32,552 bases of DNA, taken from the NCBI GenBank assembly GCA_016866675.1, contig VGLO01000003.1, positions 1 to 32,552 on the forward strand, read 5' to 3'. This document shows, one piece after another, positions 1 through 7,439 of the stretch (its first letter is position 1; every line of letters begins with the position of its first letter). This DNA comes from Candidatus Staskawiczbacteria bacterium. GTDB taxonomy: Bacteria > Patescibacteriota > Minisyncoccia > Minisyncoccales > Staskawiczbacteraceae. Under the pieces are notes generated by a model. It was given only the letters and a program-made list of their open reading frames with translations, was not told the origin of the DNA and did not search any database. The position numbers and the translations under genes were made by a program.

Positions 1-1
1 A

Positions 2-358
2 TCCGATTTAGCCGTAAAAAAAATAACAGCACAAAATAAAAAGGCAGATTTATTAGTTATTCACGATGACATTGATTTGCCTCTAGGAAAAATTAAAGTT
101 GTAAAAAACAGAGGTTCAGCTGGCCACAAAGGCGTAGAATCAATTATTAAGGCTGTGGGAAATAAAAATTTGGCAAGAATAAGAGTTGGTATTGCTCCCT
201 TAAAAGGAAAAGCAAAAGCTCCTGAAAATTTTGTTATTAAAAAATTTTCAGAAGAAGAACAAAAAATAATTAACAAAACGGTTAAAAAAATATCGGATGC
301 CCTTGAATTATATATGGAAGAAGGCTTGGAAAAAGTTATGAATGAATACAATAAATAA
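2..358 (+). CDS. pth: Peptidyl-tRNA hydrolase, 5' end cut by window
   Basis: Hydrolyses the ester bond of peptidyl-tRNAs released from stalled ribosomes, recycling tRNA in the cytosol. The reading frame is open from base 2, so the start codon lies outside the window; a TTG at 77 is internal, not the start. The visible 118 residues cover the C-terminal half of the family: HDDIDLPLGKIKV (family HDxxDLPxGxxR, containing the catalytic-site Asp), then GSAGHKGVESI (family GGHNGLKSI, with the usual second Gly-His-Asn region read here as AGHKG), RIRVGIAP, and NFVIKKFSEEE, which matches the usual 'xVLxxFxxxE' tail. The His20-containing N-terminus cannot be seen. The stop overlaps the mfd start by 17 bases, so it is probably the first visible gene of a + strand operon reaching 6952. 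Confidence 0.93.
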   Translation, partial: SDLAVKKITAQNKKADLLVIHDDIDLPLGKIKVVKNRGSAGHKGVESIIKAVGNKNLARIRVGIAPLKGKAKAPENFVIKKFSEEEQKIINKTVKKISDALELYMEEGLEKVMNEYNK

Positions 359-2291
359 GATAAATCAGTTATTAGTAGTTTCAATCACCCCCTATTTTTT
401 AGAAAAGGAGGTTTTTTGGTTTCAGGCAAATTTAGAAGAAATTTTAAAGTCAGCTAAAACACAACAATTTTTCCAAGACAATACGGTTTTTTTAAAAACT
501 GGTTTAACTTATAATATTTCTGAATTACTAAGAAAGTTTGATGAGCTAGGATACGAAAGAGTGTTTTCTGTGCAAGACCCCGGAGAATTTTCTCAAAGAG
601 GAGGTGTAATTGATATATTCCCAATAAATATGTTGCAAGCCGTGCAATTGGATTTTTTGGGAAATAAAGTTGAGAATATTTCTCTTCTTAATATAAAAAT
701 TAATAACGAAAAAAAGTCAAAAGATGTTTTACTTAAAAGGTTAAAATCTCAAGAACTATTTTCTGATTTAAAAAATATTGAAGTCGGGAACTATTTAGTG
801 CACTTGGATCATGGAGTCGGAAAGTTTACTGGAAAAGAAGAGTTAAATAACCAAGATTACTATGTCTTAGAATATGCAAAGGGAGACAAATTATTTGTGC
901 CCGTTGGCTTAGAAAGAAAACTCTCAAATTATGTTGGCTTTTCTGACCCAATTGTTTCAAGGCTAGGATCTGAATTATGGCAAAAAACAAAAAGAAAAGT
1001 GAAAGAAGATGTTGAAAAATTAGCCAAAGATCTTTTAGATCTTTACTCAAAGAAAGAAATCACCATAAAAAAACCTTACGAAACTGATTTGAGCATGCAA
1101 AAGGATCTTGAACAAAGCTTTCCTTTCCAAGAGACTCCCGACCAACTACAAGCCATTGAAGATATAAAAAAAGATCTTCAGCAAGAAAAACCAATGGACA
1201 GGATTGTTTGCGGAGACGTAGGATTTGGTAAAACAGAAATTGCAATTAGAGCCTCTTTTTTGGCTTCATTAAACGGCTATCAAACTGCCATAATATGCCC
1301 TACGACAATTCTAGCTAACCAACATTACAATAACTTTAAAAAGCGTCTTGAAAATTTTCCCGTAAAAGTGGCTATTATTTCAAGACTGAGCACTAAAAAA
1401 GAACAGCGCGAAATTTTAAGACAAATTTCAGAAGGAAAAATTGATATTTTAATTGGGACTCATAGAATCTTATCTTCTGATGTTGAATTTAAAAAATTAC
1501 AGCTTTTGGTTATTGATGATGAACAAAGGTTTGGTGTAAAACAAAAAGAAAAGCTAAGACAAAAAAATCCGGCTTTAGATATTTTGAGTTTATCGGCCAC
1601 TCCAATTCCAAGAACAATTTATTTAGCTCTCTCTTCTTTTAAAAATATTAGTTTAATGCAAACTCCCCCGCAAGGCAGAAGCGCCATTGAAACTCATATT
1701 CTGCCATACAATGAAAATAAAATTAAAGAAGCTATTGAATCTGAATTAAAACGAGAAGGGCAAGTTTACTTTTTGCACAACAGAGTACAAACAATTGAAA
1801 CAACAAAAAAAGATTTGCAAAAACTTTTACCCGAGTCCAAAATTGCTACAATTCACGGAAGAATGAATGAAAAACAAATAGTAAGCATAATGAAGGACTT
1901 TGCAGAAAAGAAAAATAATATTTTAGTAGCTACTACTATTATTGAAAGTGGAATTGATTTAGCAAATGTAAATACCATTATAGTAGAAGATGCCTCTAGA
2001 CTAGGTCTTTCTCAGGCTTATCAAATACGTGGGCGTGTAGGCAGGTCTCATATTAAAAGTTTTGCTTATTTGTTTTACCCAAAGAAAATACCTCCTTTGG
2101 CTAAAGAAAGATTAAAAGCACTAGAGCAAGCAAAAGAACTGGGTGCAGGATATCAAATTGCTCTGCGCGACATGGAAATAAGAGGAGCTGGAAACATTTT
2201 AGGTAAAGAACAATCTGGCTCAATTAATAAAATAGGATTAAATCTCTATTGCCAAATGCTAGCTGATGCAGTTGAGAAAATGCGATCATAA
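342..2291 (+). CDS. mfd: Compact transcription-repair coupling factor (Mfd-like helicase)
   Basis: Mfd displaces stalled RNA polymerase and recruits UvrA to the lesion. This protein has 649 residues against about 1150 for the full family. It keeps a short UvrB-like piece with DPGEFSQRGG (residues 79-88) and GVIDIFP, then goes almost directly to the RNA-polymerase-interaction domain (VGNYLVHLDHGVGKF, about 148-162) and the RecG-like motor: Walker A GDVGFGKT (291-298), DDEQ (392-395), SAT (418-420), motif VI QIRGRVGRS, and the translocation segment ending LGKEQSG. It stops after GLNLYCQMLADAVEK, so the C-terminal TRCF (D7) domain is missing, as are most of D1b and D3. The Walker B signature is DDEQ where the family normally has DEEQ/DEEH. 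The ATG at 342 overlaps pth; no Shine-Dalgarno is visible. It could also be called a RecG/Mfd hybrid, but the RID segment favours Mfd. Confidence 0.88.
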   Translation: MNTINKINQLLVVSITPYFLEKEVFWFQANLEEILKSAKTQQFFQDNTVFLKTGLTYNISELLRKFDELGYERVFSVQDPGEFSQRGGVIDIFPINMLQAVQLDFLGNKVENISLLNIKINNEKKSKDVLLKRLKSQELFSDLKNIEVGNYLVHLDHGVGKFTGKEELNNQDYYVLEYAKGDKLFVPVGLERKLSNYVGFSDPIVSRLGSELWQKTKRKVKEDVEKLAKDLLDLYSKKEITIKKPYETDLSMQKDLEQSFPFQETPDQLQAIEDIKKDLQQEKPMDRIVCGDVGFGKTEIAIRASFLASLNGYQTAIICPTTILANQHYNNFKKRLENFPVKVAIISRLSTKKEQREILRQISEGKIDILIGTHRILSSDVEFKKLQLLVIDDEQRFGVKQKEKLRQKNPALDILSLSATPIPRTIYLALSSFKNISLMQTPPQGRSAIETHILPYNENKIKEAIESELKREGQVYFLHNRVQTIETTKKDLQKLLPESKIATIHGRMNEKQIVSIMKDFAEKKNNILVATTIIESGIDLANVNTIIVEDASRLGLSQAYQIRGRVGRSHIKSFAYLFYPKKIPPLAKERLKALEQAKELGAGYQIALRDMEIRGAGNILGKEQSGSINKIGLNLYCQMLADAVEKMRS

Positions 2292-2294
2292 TAA

Positions 2295-2312
2295 ATATGG
2301 TATAGTTTACAA
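2295..2312 (+). promoter_or_regulatory. Extended -10 promoter placed for leaderless dprA
   Basis: TGG at 2298-2300 followed by TATAGT at 2301-2306 forms an extended -10 element just after the mfd stop. The hexamer ends six bases before the dprA ATG, which would put the transcription start on the A of the ATG, giving a leaderless message. No Shine-Dalgarno is present. Inferred from sequence only. Confidence 0.45.
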
Positions 2313-3176
2313 ATGAAAGATATTAAAATTGTAAAAATTGAGAGTGAAAGTTATCCAGAATCTCTGAAAAAAATATCTGATGCGCCAAAAGTTTTATATT
2401 ATAAGGGAATCCTGCCAAGTAAAGATGAAAAAATAATAGCAGTTGTTGGCACAAGACGACCCTCGCCCTACGGACAACAGGCAACTATTCAAATTGCAGG
2501 AGAATTGACTAATGAAAATATTACCATTATTTCTGGTATGGCACCCGGTATTGATACATTTGCCCACAAAATTTGCGTTGAGAAACAAAAAAGAACAATT
2601 GCTGTACTAGGCACAGGACTAGATGAAAAAAGTATTTACCCACAACAAAATTTAGAATTATCAAGAAAAATTATTGAAACTGGTGGATGCTTAATTTCAG
2701 AACTCAAAGAAGGTACACATGGCTCAAAATTTACTTTCCCTAGAAGGAATCGTATAGTTTCTGCTTTGTCAGCGGGAGTATTGGTGGTTGAGGCAAAAGA
2801 AAAGTCTGGGTCATTAATTACTGCTAACTATGCAAAAAAACAGAATAAAAAATTGTTTGCGATTCCAGGTCCAATATTTTCTTTAAATTCAGCAGGACCA
2901 AACAGACTTATTAAAGAAGGTGCAAAAATAGTACAAGGCCCAAAAGATATATTAAATGAGTTAAATCTGGTACAATCAAAAAAACAAAAAGAAATATTTG
3001 GAGAAACTAGTGAGGAAAATTTAATTTTGAAAGCATTGAAAGAAGAGGCATTGTATATTGATAAGATAATAGAGAAAACAAACTTGGGGGCTTCGACCGT
3101 CGCCACCTCGCTTGCCTTATTGGAGATATCAGGTAAGATACGGCACTTAGGAGGCAACACATATTCATTAAATTAA
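2313..3176 (+). CDS. dprA: DNA-processing protein DprA
   Basis: DprA binds incoming single-stranded DNA in natural transformation and loads RecA. The 287 residues contain the Rossmann-like core in the usual order: VVGTRRPSPYGQQ (about 45-57), SGMAPGIDTFAHK (about 76-88), AVLGTGLDEKSIYPQQN, FPRRNRIVSALSAGVLVVEA and SGSLITANYAKKQNKKLFAIPGP. A C-terminal winged-helix-like segment (about 230-287, with ALKEEALYIDKIIEKTNL and LALLEISGKIRHLGGN) corresponds to the DML1/WH domain. It follows mfd by 21 bases and precedes topA by 7, so it is part of the operon but may also be transcribed from its own -10 element. A DprA fits the reported use of environmental DNA by patescibacteria; that link is inference. 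Confidence 0.95.
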   Translation: MKDIKIVKIESESYPESLKKISDAPKVLYYKGILPSKDEKIIAVVGTRRPSPYGQQATIQIAGELTNENITIISGMAPGIDTFAHKICVEKQKRTIAVLGTGLDEKSIYPQQNLELSRKIIETGGCLISELKEGTHGSKFTFPRRNRIVSALSAGVLVVEAKEKSGSLITANYAKKQNKKLFAIPGPIFSLNSAGPNRLIKEGAKIVQGPKDILNELNLVQSKKQKEIFGETSEENLILKALKEEALYIDKIIEKTNLGASTVATSLALLEISGKIRHLGGNTYSLN

Positions 3177-3183
3177 AAAATAA

Positions 3184-5256
3184 ATGGAATTAGTAATAGT
3201 TGAGTCGCCAACAAAGGCAAAAACAATTCAAAAGTTTTTAGGCAAAAAGTATAAAATTTTGTCGTCTTTTGGACACGTTCGAGATTTGCCAAAGTCAGAG
3301 CTTGGTGTTGATGTTGAAAAAGATTTTGAGCCAAAGTATATAATTCCAACAAAGGCTAGAAAAAATGTGACATTACTAAAAAAGGAAGCTGCAAAAGCAG
3401 ATGAAGTCATATTGGCTACCGACGAAGACCGTGAAGGAGAAGCAATTTCGTGGCATTTGGAAGAGGCTTTAAAGCTAAAAAATCCAAAAAGAATTGTTTT
3501 TCACGAAATTACAGAAGATGCTATTAAAGAGGCTTTAGAAAACCCAAGAAAAATTGATAAAAGATTGGTTGATGCCCAACAAGCAAGAAGAATTTTAGAC
3601 AGAATTGTCGGATACAAGTTATCTCCTTTTTTGTGGAAAAAAATATCTAGAGGACTTTCTGCTGGAAGAGTTCAATCAATTGCGGTACGACTTGTGGTTG
3701 AAAAAGAAAGGGAAATTGAAAAATTCAAACCAGTTGAGTACTGGAGCGTTGAAGCTATATTAAATAAGTCTGGAATTGATTTTTCTGCATTTCTTTCAAA
3801 GGTTAACGGAAAATCAATTGATAAATTAGAAATAAAAAATAAAGAAGAGGCTAATAAAATTCTGAATGAATTAAAAGGTTCAGAGTATAAAGTTGAGAGT
3901 GTAGAAAAAAAAGAAACCAAAAGAAACCCCCTATCACCTTTTACTACAAGTACATTACAGCAAACTTCAGCAAACAAACTTGGATATTCTTCAAAATACA
4001 CAATGTCTTTGGCTCAAAAACTTTATGAAGAAGGACATATTACGTATCACAGAACAGACTCGCTAAATCTTTCTCAACTATCTCTTAATTCAGCTCAAAA
4101 ATTTATAGAAGAATCATTTGGAAAAAATTATTATAACTTCAGAAAATTTAAAGCAAAAAGCGGAGCTCAAGAAGCTCATGAAGCAATTAGACCAACTTTT
4201 GCCAATAAAACACCTGAATCTCTAAAGGGAGAATTAGATGGCCCAAAATATAAACTTTACACATTAATATGGCAAAGATTTATAGCTTGTCAGATGAGTC
4301 CTGCCCTATTTGATTCTACTTCAGTTGATATTTTGGCAAATCAATATACATTTTCAGCAAATGGCCAAGTCTTAAAATTTGATGGTTTTTTAAAAGTTTA
4401 TCCAATGAAATTTTCAGAGAATGATATGCCAAAATTGGAAGAAAAGGAATTACTAAGTTTGGTAAAGATAGATCCGTTGCAACATTTTACAGAGCCACCA
4501 GCTAGATACAACGAAGCCTCATTAATTAAGGCTTTAGAAAAACATGGCATTGGAAGACCATCGACTTATGCTCCAACGCTATCTACAGTACAAGAAAGAA
4601 ACTATATTTCAAAAAACGAGCAAAAAAGATTCATTCCTTCAGAAATGGGTATTATGGTAAACGATATGTTGGTTGAAAACTTCCCTCAAATAGTAGATAT
4701 TGATTTTACAGCCAAAATGGAAAAAGAACTAGATGAAATAGCTGAAGGAAAGGACACATGGAAAAAAACTATTAAAGACTTTTATGAGCCGTTCTCAAAA
4801 AATTTACAGGAAAAATATGATGATGTTAAAAAAGAAAATACAGACATAAAAACTGATAAAGTTTGCCCTAAATGCTCAAAGCCCATGGTAGAAAAATTGG
4901 GTAGATTTGGTAGATTTTACGCTTGTACTGGATTTCCAGATTGCAAACATACAGAGTCATTAGTTAAAGACGGCCCGGGAAACCAAATAATAAAACTAGA
5001 TATTATTTGCCCTAAATGTAAACAGGGCAATATGGTTGCCAAAAAAACTAAAAGAGGGAAAATTTTCTATGGGTGCGATAAATACCCTGCATGCGACATG
5101 GCAACATGGGATAAACCCATAAACGAATTCTGTCCAACGTGCAACTCAATCTTAGTAGAAAATAAAAAGGGGCAAGTTAAGTGCTCCAATAAGGAGTGTA
5201 ATCATAAGAGAGAACAGTCTAATGCAGACTCAAATTCAAAAGCTAATAAAGAGTAG
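3184..5256 (+). CDS. topA: DNA topoisomerase I
   Basis: Type IA topoisomerase that relaxes negatively supercoiled DNA through a transient 5'-phosphotyrosine link. The 690-residue protein begins MELVIVESPTKAKTI, with the catalytic Glu at 7, and has the Toprim acidic cluster ATDEDREGEAI (78-88). The active-site segment is EEGHITYHRTDS with the nucleophile Tyr288; the residue after Tyr is His rather than the Met of E. coli. AHEAIRPT and HGIGRPSTYAPT are also conserved. The C-terminus carries three four-Cys zinc ribbons: CPKC...CTGFPDC, CPKC...CDKYPAC and CPTC...CSNKEC. The protein therefore appears complete. Its last 35 bases overlap the start of rel. Confidence 0.97.
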   Translation: MELVIVESPTKAKTIQKFLGKKYKILSSFGHVRDLPKSELGVDVEKDFEPKYIIPTKARKNVTLLKKEAAKADEVILATDEDREGEAISWHLEEALKLKNPKRIVFHEITEDAIKEALENPRKIDKRLVDAQQARRILDRIVGYKLSPFLWKKISRGLSAGRVQSIAVRLVVEKEREIEKFKPVEYWSVEAILNKSGIDFSAFLSKVNGKSIDKLEIKNKEEANKILNELKGSEYKVESVEKKETKRNPLSPFTTSTLQQTSANKLGYSSKYTMSLAQKLYEEGHITYHRTDSLNLSQLSLNSAQKFIEESFGKNYYNFRKFKAKSGAQEAHEAIRPTFANKTPESLKGELDGPKYKLYTLIWQRFIACQMSPALFDSTSVDILANQYTFSANGQVLKFDGFLKVYPMKFSENDMPKLEEKELLSLVKIDPLQHFTEPPARYNEASLIKALEKHGIGRPSTYAPTLSTVQERNYISKNEQKRFIPSEMGIMVNDMLVENFPQIVDIDFTAKMEKELDEIAEGKDTWKKTIKDFYEPFSKNLQEKYDDVKKENTDIKTDKVCPKCSKPMVEKLGRFGRFYACTGFPDCKHTESLVKDGPGNQIIKLDIICPKCKQGNMVAKKTKRGKIFYGCDKYPACDMATWDKPINEFCPTCNSILVENKKGQVKCSNKECNHKREQSNADSNSKANKE

Positions 5257-6952
5257 TAAAAATTCCGATAAAGTAAGAGAGGCTTTTGAATTTGCAAAAG
5301 AGATTTACAAAGACAGGAAATGGCTTTCTGGAAAAGACTTATACATTGACCATGTATTGAGAATGGCAATTACTCTAAAAGAGCTGGGCATTGATGAGAC
5401 GACTATCATGGCCAGTTTTTTGTATGGCGTAGCTGACACATCCTTATTTTCTCCTCAAGAAATAAATACAGAAGAAATTGAAAAAAAGTTTGGCAAAGAA
5501 GTAGCTTATCTTGTGAAAAAATCCTCCGACCTTAATAAAACTTACTACTCCTTTAACATTAGCCGTGGCAAGTACGACAAATTTGGAAAAGAAAAAATGG
5601 AAAACATTAAGAATATGTTTTTTGCTATGGCCAAAGATTTGAGAGTTGTTCTTCTTAAGATAGCCTCAAGGCTTGATGGTTTAAAAAGAATAGAATTTAT
5701 TTCAGATGAAACCAGAAGGCTTTACTCTATAGAAACTCTTTACATATTTGTGCCTATTGCCAATCGGCTAGGACTAGGAGAGATAAAAACCCAATTAGAA
5801 GACTTAGCCTTTGCCAATATTTACCCAGAAGATTTTAAGTGGATAGAAGAAAATATCAAAGAAAAGTACGAGGAGCGTAAAAAGTACTTGGAGAATTTTA
5901 TGCCAAAGCTAAGAAAGCTCTTAAAAAAAGAAGGGATATCTTTTCTAGATATTGGATATAGAGCTAAATCATACTGGAGCACATACCAAAAACTTCAACG
6001 CCACCAAATGGATTTTGAAAAGATATACGACTTGGTTGCCTTAAGAATAGTTGTTAAAGATATATTTTCTTGTTATAAACTGCTTGGCATTATTCATAAA
6101 AACTTTCAGCCAATGTCAGGGCAAATACAAGACTATATTGCAAAGCCCAAAGAAAACGGCTACAAATCACTCCACACAACTGTTTTTCTTGATGAAAATG
6201 AAATTTCTGAAATACAAATTAAAACAGATCAGATGCATAAAGATGCAGAACACGGAATTTGTGCTCACTGGGCATACAAGGAAAAAATAAACCTTCATAA
6301 AGAAGAAGAAAATTTAAAATTTGCGAAGGAGCTTCCTGAATTTTGGAAAAGTTTTAAAATTGATTTTTTCGACAATAAAGTTTTCACTTTTACTCCAAAA
6401 GGAGATGTAATTGTTTTACCAAAAGGGTCAACCTCTGTTGATTTTGCTTATGCAATACATTCTGAAGTTGGAAATCATTGCGAAGGAGCAAAAATAGATG
6501 GAAAAATTATCCCCCTATCTCGCCCATTAAGCAATGGAGATATTGTTGAAATAATTACCAGCAAGAAGAAACAACCGTCTTTAGATTGGTTAAAATTTGT
6601 AAAAACCAGCTTTGCAAAGTCTCATATCAATAAAATTATTTCTGCTACATTTTCACCAATTTTTTCTGTGCCAACTTTTATCGGAAAAAAAATCATTGGC
6701 ATTGTTAAAAAACCTCATAAAGAAGTAAAACCACAAAAAAAGTTAAAAACTACTGAAGTCTATATTGGCAAGCAAAAAGGCATATCATATAGCTTGGCAA
6801 AATGCTGTCTTCCAAAAGCCGGAGATAATATAAATGCTTACATAGGAAAATCTGGATCAGCTGTTTTACATAGCACTTCATGTAAAAATTTTAAAGAAGT
6901 ATCTAAAAAATTTCCCGAAAAAATAGTTGGTGCCACTTGGCATGAGAGCTAA
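5222..6952 (+). CDS. relA: (p)ppGpp synthetase of Rel/SpoT type with degenerate hydrolase domain
   Basis: RelA/SpoT homologue that transfers pyrophosphate from ATP to GDP/GTP to make the alarmone (p)ppGpp. The 576 residues show an HD hydrolase domain (about 1-180), a synthetase domain (about 230-352: YDLVALRIVV with Asp270, DYIAKPKENGYKSLHTT, EIQIKT with Glu330, AEHGICAHWAYK), a TGS domain (about 383-447) and a CC-type domain (CCLPKAGDNI, about 528-536), then end with no ACT/RRM. In the hydrolase half the HD pair is Tyr68-Gly69 (FLYGVADT for family LLHDVVEDT), and the family ADRLHN is ASRLDG (Asp to Ser149), so ppGpp hydrolysis should be lost. The RxKD/ExDD switch motif is QIQD (301-304). The start overlaps topA by 35 bases, suggesting coupled translation. 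It is the last gene of the + strand operon. Confidence 0.92.
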   Translation: MQTQIQKLIKSSKNSDKVREAFEFAKEIYKDRKWLSGKDLYIDHVLRMAITLKELGIDETTIMASFLYGVADTSLFSPQEINTEEIEKKFGKEVAYLVKKSSDLNKTYYSFNISRGKYDKFGKEKMENIKNMFFAMAKDLRVVLLKIASRLDGLKRIEFISDETRRLYSIETLYIFVPIANRLGLGEIKTQLEDLAFANIYPEDFKWIEENIKEKYEERKKYLENFMPKLRKLLKKEGISFLDIGYRAKSYWSTYQKLQRHQMDFEKIYDLVALRIVVKDIFSCYKLLGIIHKNFQPMSGQIQDYIAKPKENGYKSLHTTVFLDENEISEIQIKTDQMHKDAEHGICAHWAYKEKINLHKEEENLKFAKELPEFWKSFKIDFFDNKVFTFTPKGDVIVLPKGSTSVDFAYAIHSEVGNHCEGAKIDGKIIPLSRPLSNGDIVEIITSKKKQPSLDWLKFVKTSFAKSHINKIISATFSPIFSVPTFIGKKIIGIVKKPHKEVKPQKKLKTTEVYIGKQKGISYSLAKCCLPKAGDNINAYIGKSGSAVLHSTSCKNFKEVSKKFPEKIVGATWHES

Positions 6953-6970
6953 AATGTGGTAAATTATTGT
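6951..6970 (+). promoter_or_regulatory. Putative extended -10 promoter for GIY-YIG/tRNA-Leu; left arm of 20-base inverted repeat
   Basis: The 20 bases AAAATGTGGTAAATTATTGT contain TGG-TAAATT (6957-6965), the same layout as the TGG-TATAGT before dprA. An exact reverse-complement copy lies at 8098-8117, ahead of the - strand 2H phosphoesterase gene, so each copy points toward a gene. Promoter function is inferred. Confidence 0.4.
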
Positions 6971-6990
6971 ATTGAAACATGTAATATAAA

Positions 6991-7037
6991 CCTGCCCGGG
7001 TGGCGGACCTGCCTGCCGGCAGGCAGGATTGGCAGAC
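6991..7037 (+). pseudogene. Truncated tRNA-Leu 5' copy interrupted by a palindrome
   Basis: Bases 6991-7007 and 7028-7037 together repeat exactly the 27 bases at 7289-7315, i.e. the three bases before the intact tRNA-Leu gene plus its acceptor strand and D-arm. The two halves are split by a perfect 20-base palindrome at 7008-7027. The remaining tRNA (anticodon arm onward) is absent, so it cannot form a tRNA. The copy lies 5' of the GIY-YIG gene and the intact tRNA lies 3' of it, forming a direct repeat around that gene. Confidence 0.8.
7008..7027. repeat. Perfect 20-base palindrome inserted in tRNA-Leu remnant
   Basis: CCTGCCTGCCGGCAGGCAGG reads identically on both strands. It sits exactly between GCGGA and ATTGG, which are contiguous in the intact tRNA at 7301-7310, so it is a clean insertion with no visible target duplication. 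It is GC-rich in an AT-rich background and, translated, gives CLPAGR-like peptides that I recall seeing often in patescibacterial proteins (recollection, not checked). Confidence 0.8.
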
Positions 7038-7045
7038 CCATAATT

Positions 7046-7285
7046 ATGAACTATTATGTTTATGCCCTAAAAAGCATTAGTAGAAACTATATTTATGTAG
7101 GAATAACTAATAATTTAGAAAGAAGGATTAGACAGCATAAAAATGGAAAAGAAGCTACAACTAATCCATATCGCCCATTTGAAATAATTTTAACAGAAAC
7201 CTATAATACGAGATTAGAAGCCAGACAAAGAGAAAAGAAGTTAAAATCTGGTTACGGAAAAGAATATTTAAAAAAACTTGTATAG
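7046..7285 (+). CDS. Small GIY-YIG nuclease-domain protein
   Basis: A 79-residue single-domain GIY-YIG protein of the UvrC/homing-endonuclease superfamily. It begins MNYYVYALK and continues YIYVGITNNLERRIRQH, giving the paired YVY...YVG signature with the following Arg, then EARQREKKLKSG with the metal-ligand Glu. The open frame extends 30 codons upstream to 6956, but that part runs through the tRNA remnant and palindrome, so ATG 7046 is chosen. No Shine-Dalgarno is visible. Proteins of this size are frequent and multicopy in patescibacteria with no settled function; they lack any DNA-binding extension. It lies between the partial and intact tRNA-Leu copies and is only 6 bases upstream of the latter, which suggests a link with the duplication. 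Confidence 0.9.
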   Translation: MNYYVYALKSISRNYIYVGITNNLERRIRQHKNGKEATTNPYRPFEIILTETYNTRLEARQREKKLKSGYGKEYLKKLV

Positions 7286-7291
7286 AATCCT

Positions 7292-7378
7292 GCCCGGGTG
7301 GCGGAATTGGCAGACGCACGGGACTCAAAATCCCGCGATCGCAAGGTCATGTGGGTTCAACTCCCACCCCGGGCACCA
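7292..7378 (+). tRNA. tRNA-Leu (CAA)
   Basis: An 87-base class II tRNA. Acceptor stem GCCCGGG (7292-7298) pairs perfectly with CCCGGGC (7368-7374); discriminator A 7375 and an encoded CCA at 7376-7378. Anticodon stem CGGGA/TCCCG (7319-7323/7331-7335) encloses CTCAAAA with anticodon CAA at 7326-7328, reading UUG. The long variable arm (7336-7350) is typical of Leu, and the T arm is GTGGG-TTCAACT-CCCAC. Its 5' 24 bases are duplicated upstream. Confidence 0.97.
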
Positions 7379-7401
7379 GAATAGAACTTAACACAAGAAA
7401 A

Positions 7402-7438
7402 TAAAAAAAGCTCCGAGCAAAATCGGAGCTTTTTGGTT
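7402..7438. terminator. Bidirectional intrinsic terminator
   Basis: Hairpin AGCTCCGA (7409-7416) / TCGGAGCT (7423-7430) with a six-base loop, followed by TTTT on the + strand and preceded by a run of seven A (7403-7409), which gives a T run on the other strand. It can end the tRNA-Leu transcript and the convergent 2H phosphoesterase transcript. Confidence 0.88.
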
Positions 7439-7439
7439 T

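Noticed and set aside
6956..7045. N-terminal extension of the GIY-YIG gene
   Set aside because: The 30 codons run through the tRNA remnant and the inserted palindrome and are not GIY-YIG-like; the domain starts at ATG 7046.
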